In this document: positions 35,436 to 43,522 of the stretch, piece by piece
Layout: the number at the start of each line of letters is the position of its first letter
Position numbering within the stretch: position 1 is the stretch's first letter
NCBI GenBank assembly: GCA_964576135.1
Contig: CAZNTZ010000001.1
Span: forward strand, 23,420-87,419
Origin: CAZNTZ01 sp964576135
GTDB taxonomy: Bacteria; Pseudomonadota; Alphaproteobacteria; Rs-D84
Length of the DNA stretch: 64,000 nt
Direction of reading: 5' to 3'
Translations under genes and position numbers: made by a program
Notes under the pieces: model-generated
Told to the model about the DNA's origin: nothing
The model's database searches: none
The model's input: only the letters and a program-made list of their open reading frames with translations

Positions 35436-36332
35436 ATGAAACATAATTCTTTTGTAATCGCCGGGCCGACAGCGTCGGGGAAAAGCGATTTTGCACATAA
35501 ACTTGCCACTCGTGTTAACGGGGTTGTAATCAATGCAGACAGTGTCCAAATCTATGCAGGCATAGAAAATATATCGGCATCGCCAATACCGAATTCAGAA
35601 ATTCATGAAATAGAAGGTGTACCTTATAGATTATATTCTGTATTACCATTGACCAAACAAATCAGTGTTGCAGATTATTTGAATATGGCACGCAAAGAAT
35701 ATGATGCTGCAATCGCTGCAGGCAAAACACCAATATTTGTTGGTGGCAGCGGATATTATATTGGTGTCTTATTAAATGGTATTTCACAAATTCCAGAAAT
35801 AAGTTCGGAAAACCGGGAACGTGCGCGACAAATGGTTTCCGATTACCCAGATGCAGCAAAACAATTACTAAAAAATGCAGACATTGATTTTGCCTTTACT
35901 GATCCGCAACGTATGTCACGTGCACTCGAAGTTTTTTTGGAAACCGGGCGACCATTATCGGAATGGCAAAAACTGCCACGTGTGGGTGCAATAACACCTA
36001 CGCCGCTAAAAATCTTGATAAACCCGCACCGAGATATTCTGGCAAAACGAATTGTAGACAGAATTCCACAAATGTTATCTGGTGGCGCAATGGCAGAAGC
36101 ACATGCAATACTGGCAAGTGGTTGGGATCCATCACGTGCAATTGGTGCCGACGAATTAGTAAAATTATTGCGTAACGAAATTTCAGAACGCGCGGCAATA
36201 GATAACTGGATTACACGCACAAACCAATATGCCAAGCGTCAACGAACCTGGTTTCGTAACCAATTAGGCGCAGATATCGAAATATCACACGTCCCAACAG
36301 ATAAGGATTTGGAAATTGTTTTATCAAAATGA
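35436..36332 (+). CDS. miaA: tRNA dimethylallyltransferase MiaA
   Basis: A 298-residue MiaA with P-loop VIAGPTASGKSDFA (9-16), INADSVQIY, VGGSGYYIGVLLNGI, and DPQRMSRALEVFLETGRPLSEW. It transfers the isopentenyl group to A37 of tRNAs reading codons that start with U. The C-terminus includes RQRTWFRNQL, as usual. The last 17 nt overlap the TTG start of priA, so the two genes form a coupled pair. Confidence 0.96.
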   Translation: MKHNSFVIAGPTASGKSDFAHKLATRVNGVVINADSVQIYAGIENISASPIPNSEIHEIEGVPYRLYSVLPLTKQISVADYLNMARKEYDAAIAAGKTPIFVGGSGYYIGVLLNGISQIPEISSENRERARQMVSDYPDAAKQLLKNADIDFAFTDPQRMSRALEVFLETGRPLSEWQKLPRVGAITPTPLKILINPHRDILAKRIVDRIPQMLSGGAMAEAHAILASGWDPSRAIGADELVKLLRNEISERAAIDNWITRTNQYAKRQRTWFRNQLGADIEISHVPTDKDLEIVLSK

Positions 36333-38493
36333 CGTTGTCAAAGTCTTAATCCCGAATGCTGTGAACACCGGTTACGATTACCGGTTGAACGCGATGGCTG
36401 ACGTTGGACAATTTGTCCGTGTTTCTGTTATGAATCGCCCTTATGTTGGTATAATAATCAGTGCTGGCGATTCCGGTTTACCACCTGAAAAAATTAAACC
36501 AGTGCAAAAAATTTATAATCAGCACATTTCACCAAATGATTTAAAATGGATATTCAAAATGTCCGAATGGACAATGATGCCAGCAGGCGCTGTTCTGAAA
36601 CTGATATTAAATGTTCCAGAAGCTTTTGATGAACCAAAAACAGAACCATTATACGCATTCAATATAAATGAAAAAATTCGTATAACAGATGCACGGCAAT
36701 CAGTTGCAGATGCGTTTTCATCAAATGACAATGACCCCATGACAGCATCAGACATTCAAAACATTGCGCGTGTTTCGCCCGCGGTGGTTCGCACACTTAT
36801 TAAAACCAGAATTTTATTACCTGTCGCAGAACAAGCAATACATATAAAACAAACAATTATAAATTATTTTGATACAAAATCTGTGACTTTGAATGACGAA
36901 CAGAAAATTGCCGCTGATGCTATAAAATTAGATGGGTTCAGCGTATCGTTACTTGACGGAATCACAGGAAGCGGCAAAACCCAAGTTTATTTTGATTCTG
37001 TTATTAATGCTTACGAGTCTGGAAAAAACATTTTGATAATGATGCCTGAAATCGCGTTGACCGCACAATTTATAAAACGTTTCACAGATCGTTTTGGCGC
37101 CCCACCCGTTTTATGGCACAGCGCGCTGACAACGGCACGTCGCCGTGATATTTGGCGCGGAGTATCAAATGGAGAAATTCGAATTGTAATTGGGACTCGT
37201 TCTGCTTTATTTTTGCCGTGGCAAAACCTGGGGTTGATTATTGTTGACGAAGAACATGACGGATCTTACAAACAAGAAGATATGGGTAATTATAATGCAC
37301 GCGATATGGCAATTTTACGTGCCAGTATTTCAAACTTTCCGATTATTCTGGCGTCCGCAACACCATCGTTTGAAACAATCAAAAATGTTTTTGATGGCAA
37401 ATATAAACAAATAAAATTGCATTCACGGTATGCTGGTGCATCTTTGCCAAAAATTGAAACTGTTGATTTACGCATCAAAGAAAATAAATTACAAACTTCA
37501 GAACCTGGAAATATTTCTGTCCCTCTGCAAAATGCAATTCAAGAAACACTGGATTCAAATCAACAAGTTATGTTATTTATAAATCGCCGTGGTTTTGCAC
37601 CAATTGTTCAATGCAAATCTTGCGGATGGGTTGCCCAATGCCCAGATTGCAGCGCGGGTATGACACTGCATAAAAAAACCAACCGATTACTGTGTCACAT
37701 TTGTGGTCACTTTGAAAATGTGCCAAACAAATGTCCAAAATGCGGTGGTACCGAAATTACAAACCGCGGTTCAGGAATTGAAAAAATCGCAGAAGAAGTT
37801 AAACAAAAATTTCCAAATGCCAATATAGAATTAGTATCCAGCGATACAATAATGTCACGCCAAGCCTTACAAAGATTGGTTGATCAAATGGAATCAGGTG
37901 AAATAAATATAGTAATTGGAACCCAAATTCTGGCCAAGGGTCATCACTTTCCAAATCTGACATTGGTCGGTGTTATTGATGCAGATATGGGATTATTTGG
38001 TACAGACTTTCGCAGTGCCGAAAAAACTTTTGCCCAATTATTCCAAGTTGCGGGACGCGCAGGACGTGGTGAAATTCCGGGACGTGTAATGCTGCAAACA
38101 TACCAACCAGAACATAAAGTATTACAAGCAATCATTGATGGTAATCGCGATGAATTTATGGCGATTGATATGGATGGGCGTAAATCTGCAAAAATGCCAC
38201 CTTATGGGCAATTGATTGCATTGATTGTAGAATCACAGAAAGAAAACGTGTTACAAGAGTACTGTAAAAAATTGGCGGAGGCGGCCCCAAAAATAATGGA
38301 TAATAATTCAAAAATATTAGGCCCGATACCGGCGCAAATTTATCAAATCAGAAATTGGTATCGCATGCGATTTCTGGTCAGTGGCGATGAAAAAACATCG
38401 TTGCAACCAATTGTATCGCATTGGCTGGCAAAGGTTAAACAACCATCAAACGTTCGTGTAAAAATAGACGTCAGCCCACAAAGTTTTATGTAA
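36316..38493 (+). CDS. priA: Primosomal protein N' (replication restart helicase PriA)
   Basis: A 725-residue PriA. The N-terminal 3'-DNA-binding region is followed by Walker A GITGSGKT (215-222), DEEHDGSYKQED, and a zinc region CKSCGWVAQCPDC...LCHICGHFENVPNKCPKCGG. Then come GTQILAKGHHFPNLTLVGVIDAD and QVAGRAGRG. It restarts stalled forks. A TTG start at 36316 is likely because AAGGA precedes it by 8 nt inside miaA and it restores a normal N-terminus. It is convergent with the formyltransferase-like gene, only 4 nt apart, with no terminator between. Confidence 0.95.
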   Translation: MFYQNDVVKVLIPNAVNTGYDYRLNAMADVGQFVRVSVMNRPYVGIIISAGDSGLPPEKIKPVQKIYNQHISPNDLKWIFKMSEWTMMPAGAVLKLILNVPEAFDEPKTEPLYAFNINEKIRITDARQSVADAFSSNDNDPMTASDIQNIARVSPAVVRTLIKTRILLPVAEQAIHIKQTIINYFDTKSVTLNDEQKIAADAIKLDGFSVSLLDGITGSGKTQVYFDSVINAYESGKNILIMMPEIALTAQFIKRFTDRFGAPPVLWHSALTTARRRDIWRGVSNGEIRIVIGTRSALFLPWQNLGLIIVDEEHDGSYKQEDMGNYNARDMAILRASISNFPIILASATPSFETIKNVFDGKYKQIKLHSRYAGASLPKIETVDLRIKENKLQTSEPGNISVPLQNAIQETLDSNQQVMLFINRRGFAPIVQCKSCGWVAQCPDCSAGMTLHKKTNRLLCHICGHFENVPNKCPKCGGTEITNRGSGIEKIAEEVKQKFPNANIELVSSDTIMSRQALQRLVDQMESGEINIVIGTQILAKGHHFPNLTLVGVIDADMGLFGTDFRSAEKTFAQLFQVAGRAGRGEIPGRVMLQTYQPEHKVLQAIIDGNRDEFMAIDMDGRKSAKMPPYGQLIALIVESQKENVLQEYCKKLAEAAPKIMDNNSKILGPIPAQIYQIRNWYRMRFLVSGDEKTSLQPIVSHWLAKVKQPSNVRVKIDVSPQSFM

Positions 38494-38497
38494 AAAA

Positions 38498-39253
38498 TTA
38501 ATTTCGTGAATTTTGATAAAGCGACGTCATATTTTGCATATGAAGCGTATGAAATTTTTTAACCGATGAAATACTTGCCAAATAATCATTTGTTGAAAAA
38601 GTATTTACTTTTGGCAATTCCAAATATTCTATATTTTCACCCGCTTCAAGGCCGACACGCACAATATTTATTTTGTTTCTGAATATCTGATTTTTTACAA
38701 CAGCTGGATAAAGCGTAGCTTCGTATACTTTGCCAATTTTTCGTAATGTTTCCAAATCTTTGGATTCCAATATTTTTTTTGGAATTTCAAATGCCAATTG
38801 ACCCAGAAAATCCTTTTTGGAATTTATTTGTCTTGGATAAATTCCACGGTACACAGTACACCCAGACATTAAATTATTATTATTCAATGCATCAGAATAA
38901 GGATCTGAACTGACATTATAAATTGGCGATAAAGATTCATGAATATTTATAAATCTGTGTGATTTAACGGCCAGGTTTGATAATCTTGGTTTATATTTAT
39001 CAATTATTATCAGCTCAAAATTTCTTTTGCCGAATAACATTTGTTCGATTTTTTCAGGCCGCGATTCTGGGATGTAATAACTTTCGACACCCAATTCTGT
39101 CATTTCATGATATACATCATCATTTTCCCAAAATGGCTGTGCACAAATGAATGAGAATTGAACACGCCAATTATCCCGCAAAGCGGTTTCTATGATTGCG
39201 CGGGAATTTAGACAATCACCACTTCCAAGAATAAGTATTTCTCTGGCTAACAT
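38498..39253 (-). CDS. Divergent formyltransferase-like (PurN/GART fold) protein
   Basis: A 251-residue protein. EILILGSGDCLNSRAIIETAL, FELIIIDKYKPRL and FINIHESLSPIY follow the order of glycinamide ribonucleotide formyltransferase, with the Asn-Ile-His catalytic segment kept. SGCTVYRGIYP and the ending KIGKVYEATLYPAVV fit too. The usual Asp-rich loop (VDEGVDTGPI) is replaced by INSKKDFLGQL, and FM[RK]ILS is IIDKYKPRL, so substrate binding must differ. It may be a sugar or other N-formyltransferase, or have lost activity. It is not in a purine operon. Confidence 0.6.
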   Translation of the reverse strand: MLAREILILGSGDCLNSRAIIETALRDNWRVQFSFICAQPFWENDDVYHEMTELGVESYYIPESRPEKIEQMLFGKRNFELIIIDKYKPRLSNLAVKSHRFINIHESLSPIYNVSSDPYSDALNNNNLMSGCTVYRGIYPRQINSKKDFLGQLAFEIPKKILESKDLETLRKIGKVYEATLYPAVVKNQIFRNKINIVRVGLEAGENIEYLELPKVNTFSTNDYLASISSVKKFHTLHMQNMTSLYQNSRN

Positions 39254-39321
39254 AATAAACTTCCATTTATTTTTTGTCAGTTATTTTTCGCTCTCCTCGA
39301 AAAATCTCCTTGTCATTTTTT

Positions 39322-39723
39322 TTATTTTACCTTTTGCTTTCTTTTATTCCACAATATTTCAAATTCAGTATTTCTTGCTAATCCACGCAAGTGCGGGTAT
39401 TTTCCAAAAATTGGATCTGTATCCCAAAGTTCTATAACAGATTTTCCAACTTCGCGTTCCAGTTTTGCAACATCTTTCATATTACGTTTAAAGAATTCAT
39501 CACCAGTTAAAACCTTGACGACTTGTTCAAAATCGACCGGACGCAAAGTTTCTGCAATTGCCCAATCAGCCCACCATTCACGAACATCGGATCCAATTGT
39601 TAAACGTCCCGCGCGCCCACGTCTTTGAAACAGAACAAGCCATTTATGCAATGCAGATGCCGAATTGGACTTATAAGCCCTTAATAAACAATAACAAAAA
39701 CAAGCATTGCCAAACCGTGTCAT
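39322..39723 (-). CDS. Hypothetical protein, basic, unassigned
   Basis: A 133-residue reading frame, rich in Arg, Lys and Trp (LVLFQRRGRAGRLTIGSDVREWWADWAIAETLRPVDFEQVV...). Codon use looks coding and the stop is followed by the formyltransferase-like gene 69 nt on. There is no Shine-Dalgarno sequence at the ATG, no signal peptide and no domain I recognise. The true start could be internal. Its position next to tRNA-Pro suggests no function. Confidence 0.5.
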   Translation of the reverse strand: MTRFGNACFCYCLLRAYKSNSASALHKWLVLFQRRGRAGRLTIGSDVREWWADWAIAETLRPVDFEQVVKVLTGDEFFKRNMKDVAKLEREVGKSVIELWDTDPIFGKYPHLRGLARNTEFEILWNKRKQKVK

Positions 39724-39806
39724 TTTATATTTTTTTACTGATAATTATGTCCAAATTTAAAGTATTGTTGCAAAATATCAGACGCTAGGAAAGCAAATAA
39801 AAATAC

Positions 39807-39835
39807 TTGCGTTTTTGGGGTTGTCGTTGCATAAT
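39807..39835 (+). promoter_or_regulatory. tRNA-Pro promoter with TTGC-type -35
   Basis: TTGCGT (39807-39812), 17 nt, CATAAT (39830-39835), 11 nt before the tRNA 5' end. Confidence 0.6.
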
Positions 39836-39846
39836 CGCCCGAGTAT

Positions 39847-39923
39847 CGGAGTGTAGCTCAGCCTGGTAGAGTGCTGCGTTCGGGACGCAGAGGTCGTGGG
39901 TTCGAACCCCGCCACTCCGACCA
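39847..39923 (+). tRNA. tRNA-Pro (CGG)
   Basis: A 77-nt cloverleaf. The acceptor CGGAGTG pairs with CACTCCG, the anticodon loop TTCGGGA has anticodon CGG, the T-arm is GTGGGTTCGAACCCCGC and CCA is encoded. Confidence 0.96.
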
Positions 39924-39924
39924 G

Positions 39925-39953
39925 ATTAAACCGCCAGTTTGGCGGTTTTTTAT
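39925..39953. terminator. Terminator of tRNA-Pro, shared with the Ppx-like gene
   Basis: The hairpin AACCGCC-AGTTT-GGCGGTT (39929-39947) is followed by T6, between tRNA-Pro and the convergent Ppx/GppA-like gene ending at 39950. Confidence 0.8.
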
Positions 39954-40825
39954 TTTTCAATCACGCCGTTTATTAAGTTTATATCACTGGGGATTATTGT
40001 TTCAATTTTTGTTTTTCTGAATACTGCCAATGGTAATACTGCACCTGCGCGCGCGCCATCCATCCACTTTGGATTATCTGGCATCAATGCCCGCAAGTCA
40101 TCCATAGTCATTTCAAAAAATATACGCATAGTCCCAGCAATAAATCCAATCAATGAAACTTGGAACGGATGATTTGCATCATCAAACATTGTGTTTTTTT
40201 CCAAGGGGTATCCAGACATTTTTTCAAAACGCAATTCGCCTGTGAACAATGCAAAATCATAATCAGTATCAAAATTTACATCTGAAATTTTTGATGCACA
40301 GAAATCTTCGATTCTATTCAATTCAACTGCTGCGACTGATTCATTGATTTCTGGAAATGCAGCATTTATATCTGCGACACCAATTCGTAATAATTGCGTC
40401 GTCGTTGTGCCATCGCGGCGATATGTAACCAATTCTGTTGTTTTGCCACCCATATTGATGACGAGTACTTTCTTACCGCCATAATTTAATTCGGATGCAC
40501 GTTTCAGATATGCACCTTCTTGTTCGTGGGTTATAATATTAAAATCAAAACCTAAACGATGAACAAATTCAGAACGAATATCTTGGACTTGGCTGTCTGG
40601 GATTTCACGCCAAATTCCGGTTGCAAAAGTTTTTGTATCATTAGGCAAATTCAAAGACAATAGATGTTCAACCAATGCGTCAATCTTGGCCGGTGAAACA
40701 CCAGTAATTTGGTCGAAACCTTCTTTGAAAAACAGAGATTTTTCTTTGACCAGATCCAAGTGACCATCGCTTGCGCTGTATGTCTTTACGGTGCCAGATC
40801 CGACATCAACATAATACTTTGTCAT
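39950..40825 (-). CDS. Ppx/GppA-like ASKHA-fold protein
   Basis: A 291-residue protein with MTKYYVDVGSGTVKTYSA (phosphate-1 loop), FATGIWREIPDSQVQDI, FNIITHEQEGAYLKRASEL (cf. 'isG.eEA.l') and VLVINMGGKTTELVTYR (phosphate-2 loop, DxGGGS replaced by NMGGKT). The order is that of the exopolyphosphatase/guanosine pentaphosphatase N-terminal domains. The replaced Asp makes catalysis uncertain. The start at 40825 follows CGGGGGTTCCC; the longer frame to 40891 lacks a start signal. TTGAAT-N17-TAAACT lies upstream. Confidence 0.65.
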   Translation of the reverse strand: MTKYYVDVGSGTVKTYSASDGHLDLVKEKSLFFKEGFDQITGVSPAKIDALVEHLLSLNLPNDTKTFATGIWREIPDSQVQDIRSEFVHRLGFDFNIITHEQEGAYLKRASELNYGGKKVLVINMGGKTTELVTYRRDGTTTTQLLRIGVADINAAFPEINESVAAVELNRIEDFCASKISDVNFDTDYDFALFTGELRFEKMSGYPLEKNTMFDDANHPFQVSLIGFIAGTMRIFFEMTMDDLRALMPDNPKWMDGARAGAVLPLAVFRKTKIETIIPSDINLINGVIEK

Positions 40826-40902
40826 GGGAACCCCCGTGGTTAGTATGTTGAACTTACGTGAGAGTTTAATAAAACCAATACAAAAATTCAAGCATATTAT
40901 TA

Positions 40903-40936
40903 AATAAAAAACGCGCCTTTACTTGGCGCGTTTCAT
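40903..40936 (-). terminator. Terminator of the Cys-rich gene pair
   Basis: The hairpin ACGCGCC-TTTACTT-GGCGCGT (40911-40931) has a minus-strand T6 tail, 10 nt after the stop of the gene at 40941. Confidence 0.8.
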
Positions 40937-40940
40937 TTTA

Positions 40941-43490
40941 TTACATTGCTATGTCTTCGCATTTTTCAACTGGATCAGATGATGTACAGTTGGTTTTGCG
41001 ACTGTCCCACAATCCAAATAGTCCGCGACTGCCACTGGTCTTGCAATCTTGTTTTACAGTCGATTTACATAAATGACAGTTTCTGGCGTCACGGTTAAAT
41101 ATCGCCCAAGTTTCAGTTGTTACACCACCGGCAGTTACTTTGAATTTATAACCTTCTTGTTTAAGTCCACCCATTTGGCTTTGTCCATGACCACCGGTCA
41201 TTAATTGATCAGTTGTCAGTCCTGCACCAACGTCATATGAAATCGCGTACGGCGGTGTCAGCGGGGTTGATAATGGATCTGGCGCATCACCAGATGTAGT
41301 GGTAGTTGCGCCACTTGATTCTGCCATTTTCTGACACATGTATTGTGCTAAATCTGCTGACGCACCCTTGGTTGCATCTGAAATTGCCTTATTAACCTTT
41401 TTATTATAATTTTCATTTGCCTGACGTAATGCAGCAATTGCAATTTGCATTTTAACACTGTTCAAAAGGTTTGGAAAACGTGCACTTGTCTTTTCGGATT
41501 TACCAGTGACTTGTTCCAAACTGCGTCCACTGATGCAATATTGAATTTTTGGATCTTGTTCAATCATTTGGGTTACACGATTGATTGTTCCAGCAATATT
41601 GTTTAACTCTTCTTCAACAGATGTGATTATACCGGCGGCATTTGCCACAGATGTATTTTCTCTGCGAACCTTTGCAATATATTCTTCAACCCCAAGTTGT
41701 CCAGGCGCAAGAATCGTAGTGGTACCATCTTCGGCAACGTCTTTGGTTTTTCCAGAGGCATCACCCATTTTGATTGAACCAAAAGAAATCATTCCAGTAA
41801 CGCGATAAATTGTTCCATCTTTCTGGGACTTTATTGAACTTGTACCAATTGTATCATCGCTGGCAAATTTATTACAATCTGTCGTTGAACCACAAACTTC
41901 TTCCATTTTTGTGCTGACCAGGTTCTGGCAATTTTCAAGTGCAGAATTATCAATATTCAAATACAGACCCATCAACATTGAATCCAAATCATCCATAGCA
42001 AACTGTGGGTTATTTTGTTTGCAGACAACCAATTTATCAATTGGGCAAATATCATGAATATATTTATAATCCATACCGACACATTTTTCGAAATTTGAAC
42101 CGCAACGATCATCAGATGTAAAACAATCTTTGACTTCTTGGGTGCAACGATCGACACGCATAGATTTTAATTTATCTGTGACATAACCCCAAATCAAAGG
42201 CTCCATACGTTCGCAAGCGTCAATTTGAACTTTACAAAAGCTGCGCGCCATTTCTGGACGTGATAAACACGAATCCATTGTTGCTACACCTTTGCCTTCG
42301 ATATCATCTTTACATGCAGTTTGTATACATGCAGAAATATCAGTCAAACATGATTGACGACGTTTTGATTCATTATTAAGTTCAGCAATTTTCAAATCTG
42401 GTGCAACTTCTCGGATAAAATCTGACCAAACATTATCACGCACAGCAACGCATTGATCTAAAACTTTTTCACAAATATTACGTTTTGAATCTAAAGATTC
42501 CATTGTTGAATCTGCTATTTCAAACTTTGCAACTGTCTGAATATTTGAACCAGCAGTGCTGACAGTTTTAGATTGCATATTTTCATATGCAACTTCGCCA
42601 ACACATTTTGACCAATCAGATCCGCAAACATCGGTACCATTCATACATTTTCTGAATTCCAACATACATTGTCCGCGATCAAATTTATTTGATGATTCAA
42701 ACGAAGTAAGTCTTGCATCGCGAATACTTTTTTGTGCATTAGCAAAAACCGTATTCACAGATTCCTGCATTTTTGCAATAGTATTTCCAAATGCACGACA
42801 ATCGTTTCTGACCTGTGTCGTGTAAAGCTGGGTTAACAGATTTGCATCAGAATTGCATGAATCAGGCATACGCGAAATACATAAATCACGCGCCCCAACT
42901 TGCAAAGCATCACCTGTTTTAGTGCTGAGATTTTGTTCATTTTCAGTAAAAATATCTTCAGATTCATCGGGAGAAGATGTATTCCACATAGAAAGCAAAT
43001 TTGCTTTTTTATTTTTTGCTTCGGTATCTTCCAGAGAAATAACGTTTCCCGAAGAATCATAACTGCGCTCTCCACCGAAAACAATATCTGCCTTGGCACC
43101 GGCTTGGATTTTTTCGACTTCTACTGTGCTTAATGTTTGTGCATTGGCTAACTTTGAATTCATTTCAGAAATCTGTTTTTTATAACCAACACCTTCGTCA
43201 GAACATGCGCATGTACCACCATCCAAAGTTACTGGACCGTCTGGAATATTCAATACAGTACTGTCGCCTGCGCAAAATTGATCCATACAACCAAAGTAAG
43301 AATTATAACAATCTTGGGAATAAATATTCGATGCTTCTACCTTGGCACGAACACCGGTCGCATTTCCAACAACACTAACTGTCTTTGCACCACCAGTTCT
43401 GGCCGCAATGGTTGCCGCAGAAACTGATAATGGCACAATACAAGACACAGACAATGCCAATATCCAAATATTTAATTTTGCTTTTATCAT
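40941..43490 (-). CDS. Large Cys-rich exported protein, CMD[QN]FC family, paralogue 1
   Basis: An 849-residue exported protein (start at 43490 with GGAGAG 5 nt upstream; signal peptide to about VSAA). The mature part holds 36 Cys. Blocks in order: DCYNSYFGCMDQFC plus CAC (about 61-95); SCNSDANLLTQLYTTQVRNDC; CMLEFRKC-x6-CGSDWSKCVG; ICEKVLDQCVAVRD; SCLTDISAC; FCKVQIDAC; a second copy CTQEVKDC-x6-CGSNFEKCVG; and a C-terminal RNCHLC...KCEDIAM. Most Cys pairs are C-x6-C, suggesting helices tied by disulfides. The function is unknown; it is probably surface or periplasmic. It is second in an operon after paralogue 2 (33 nt apart) and closed by a terminator. Confidence 0.85.
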   Translation of the reverse strand: MIKAKLNIWILALSVSCIVPLSVSAATIAARTGGAKTVSVVGNATGVRAKVEASNIYSQDCYNSYFGCMDQFCAGDSTVLNIPDGPVTLDGGTCACSDEGVGYKKQISEMNSKLANAQTLSTVEVEKIQAGAKADIVFGGERSYDSSGNVISLEDTEAKNKKANLLSMWNTSSPDESEDIFTENEQNLSTKTGDALQVGARDLCISRMPDSCNSDANLLTQLYTTQVRNDCRAFGNTIAKMQESVNTVFANAQKSIRDARLTSFESSNKFDRGQCMLEFRKCMNGTDVCGSDWSKCVGEVAYENMQSKTVSTAGSNIQTVAKFEIADSTMESLDSKRNICEKVLDQCVAVRDNVWSDFIREVAPDLKIAELNNESKRRQSCLTDISACIQTACKDDIEGKGVATMDSCLSRPEMARSFCKVQIDACERMEPLIWGYVTDKLKSMRVDRCTQEVKDCFTSDDRCGSNFEKCVGMDYKYIHDICPIDKLVVCKQNNPQFAMDDLDSMLMGLYLNIDNSALENCQNLVSTKMEEVCGSTTDCNKFASDDTIGTSSIKSQKDGTIYRVTGMISFGSIKMGDASGKTKDVAEDGTTTILAPGQLGVEEYIAKVRRENTSVANAAGIITSVEEELNNIAGTINRVTQMIEQDPKIQYCISGRSLEQVTGKSEKTSARFPNLLNSVKMQIAIAALRQANENYNKKVNKAISDATKGASADLAQYMCQKMAESSGATTTTSGDAPDPLSTPLTPPYAISYDVGAGLTTDQLMTGGHGQSQMGGLKQEGYKFKVTAGGVTTETWAIFNRDARNCHLCKSTVKQDCKTSGSRGLFGLWDSRKTNCTSSDPVEKCEDIAM

Positions 43491-43522
43491 TAATCTCTCC
43501 ACAAAATAATTTTATCTGTGTT

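Noticed and set aside
39778..39960. Minus-strand reading frame of 60 codons across tRNA-Pro
   Set aside because: Antisense of the tRNA (VAGFEPTTSASRTQ pattern), a known annotation artefact.
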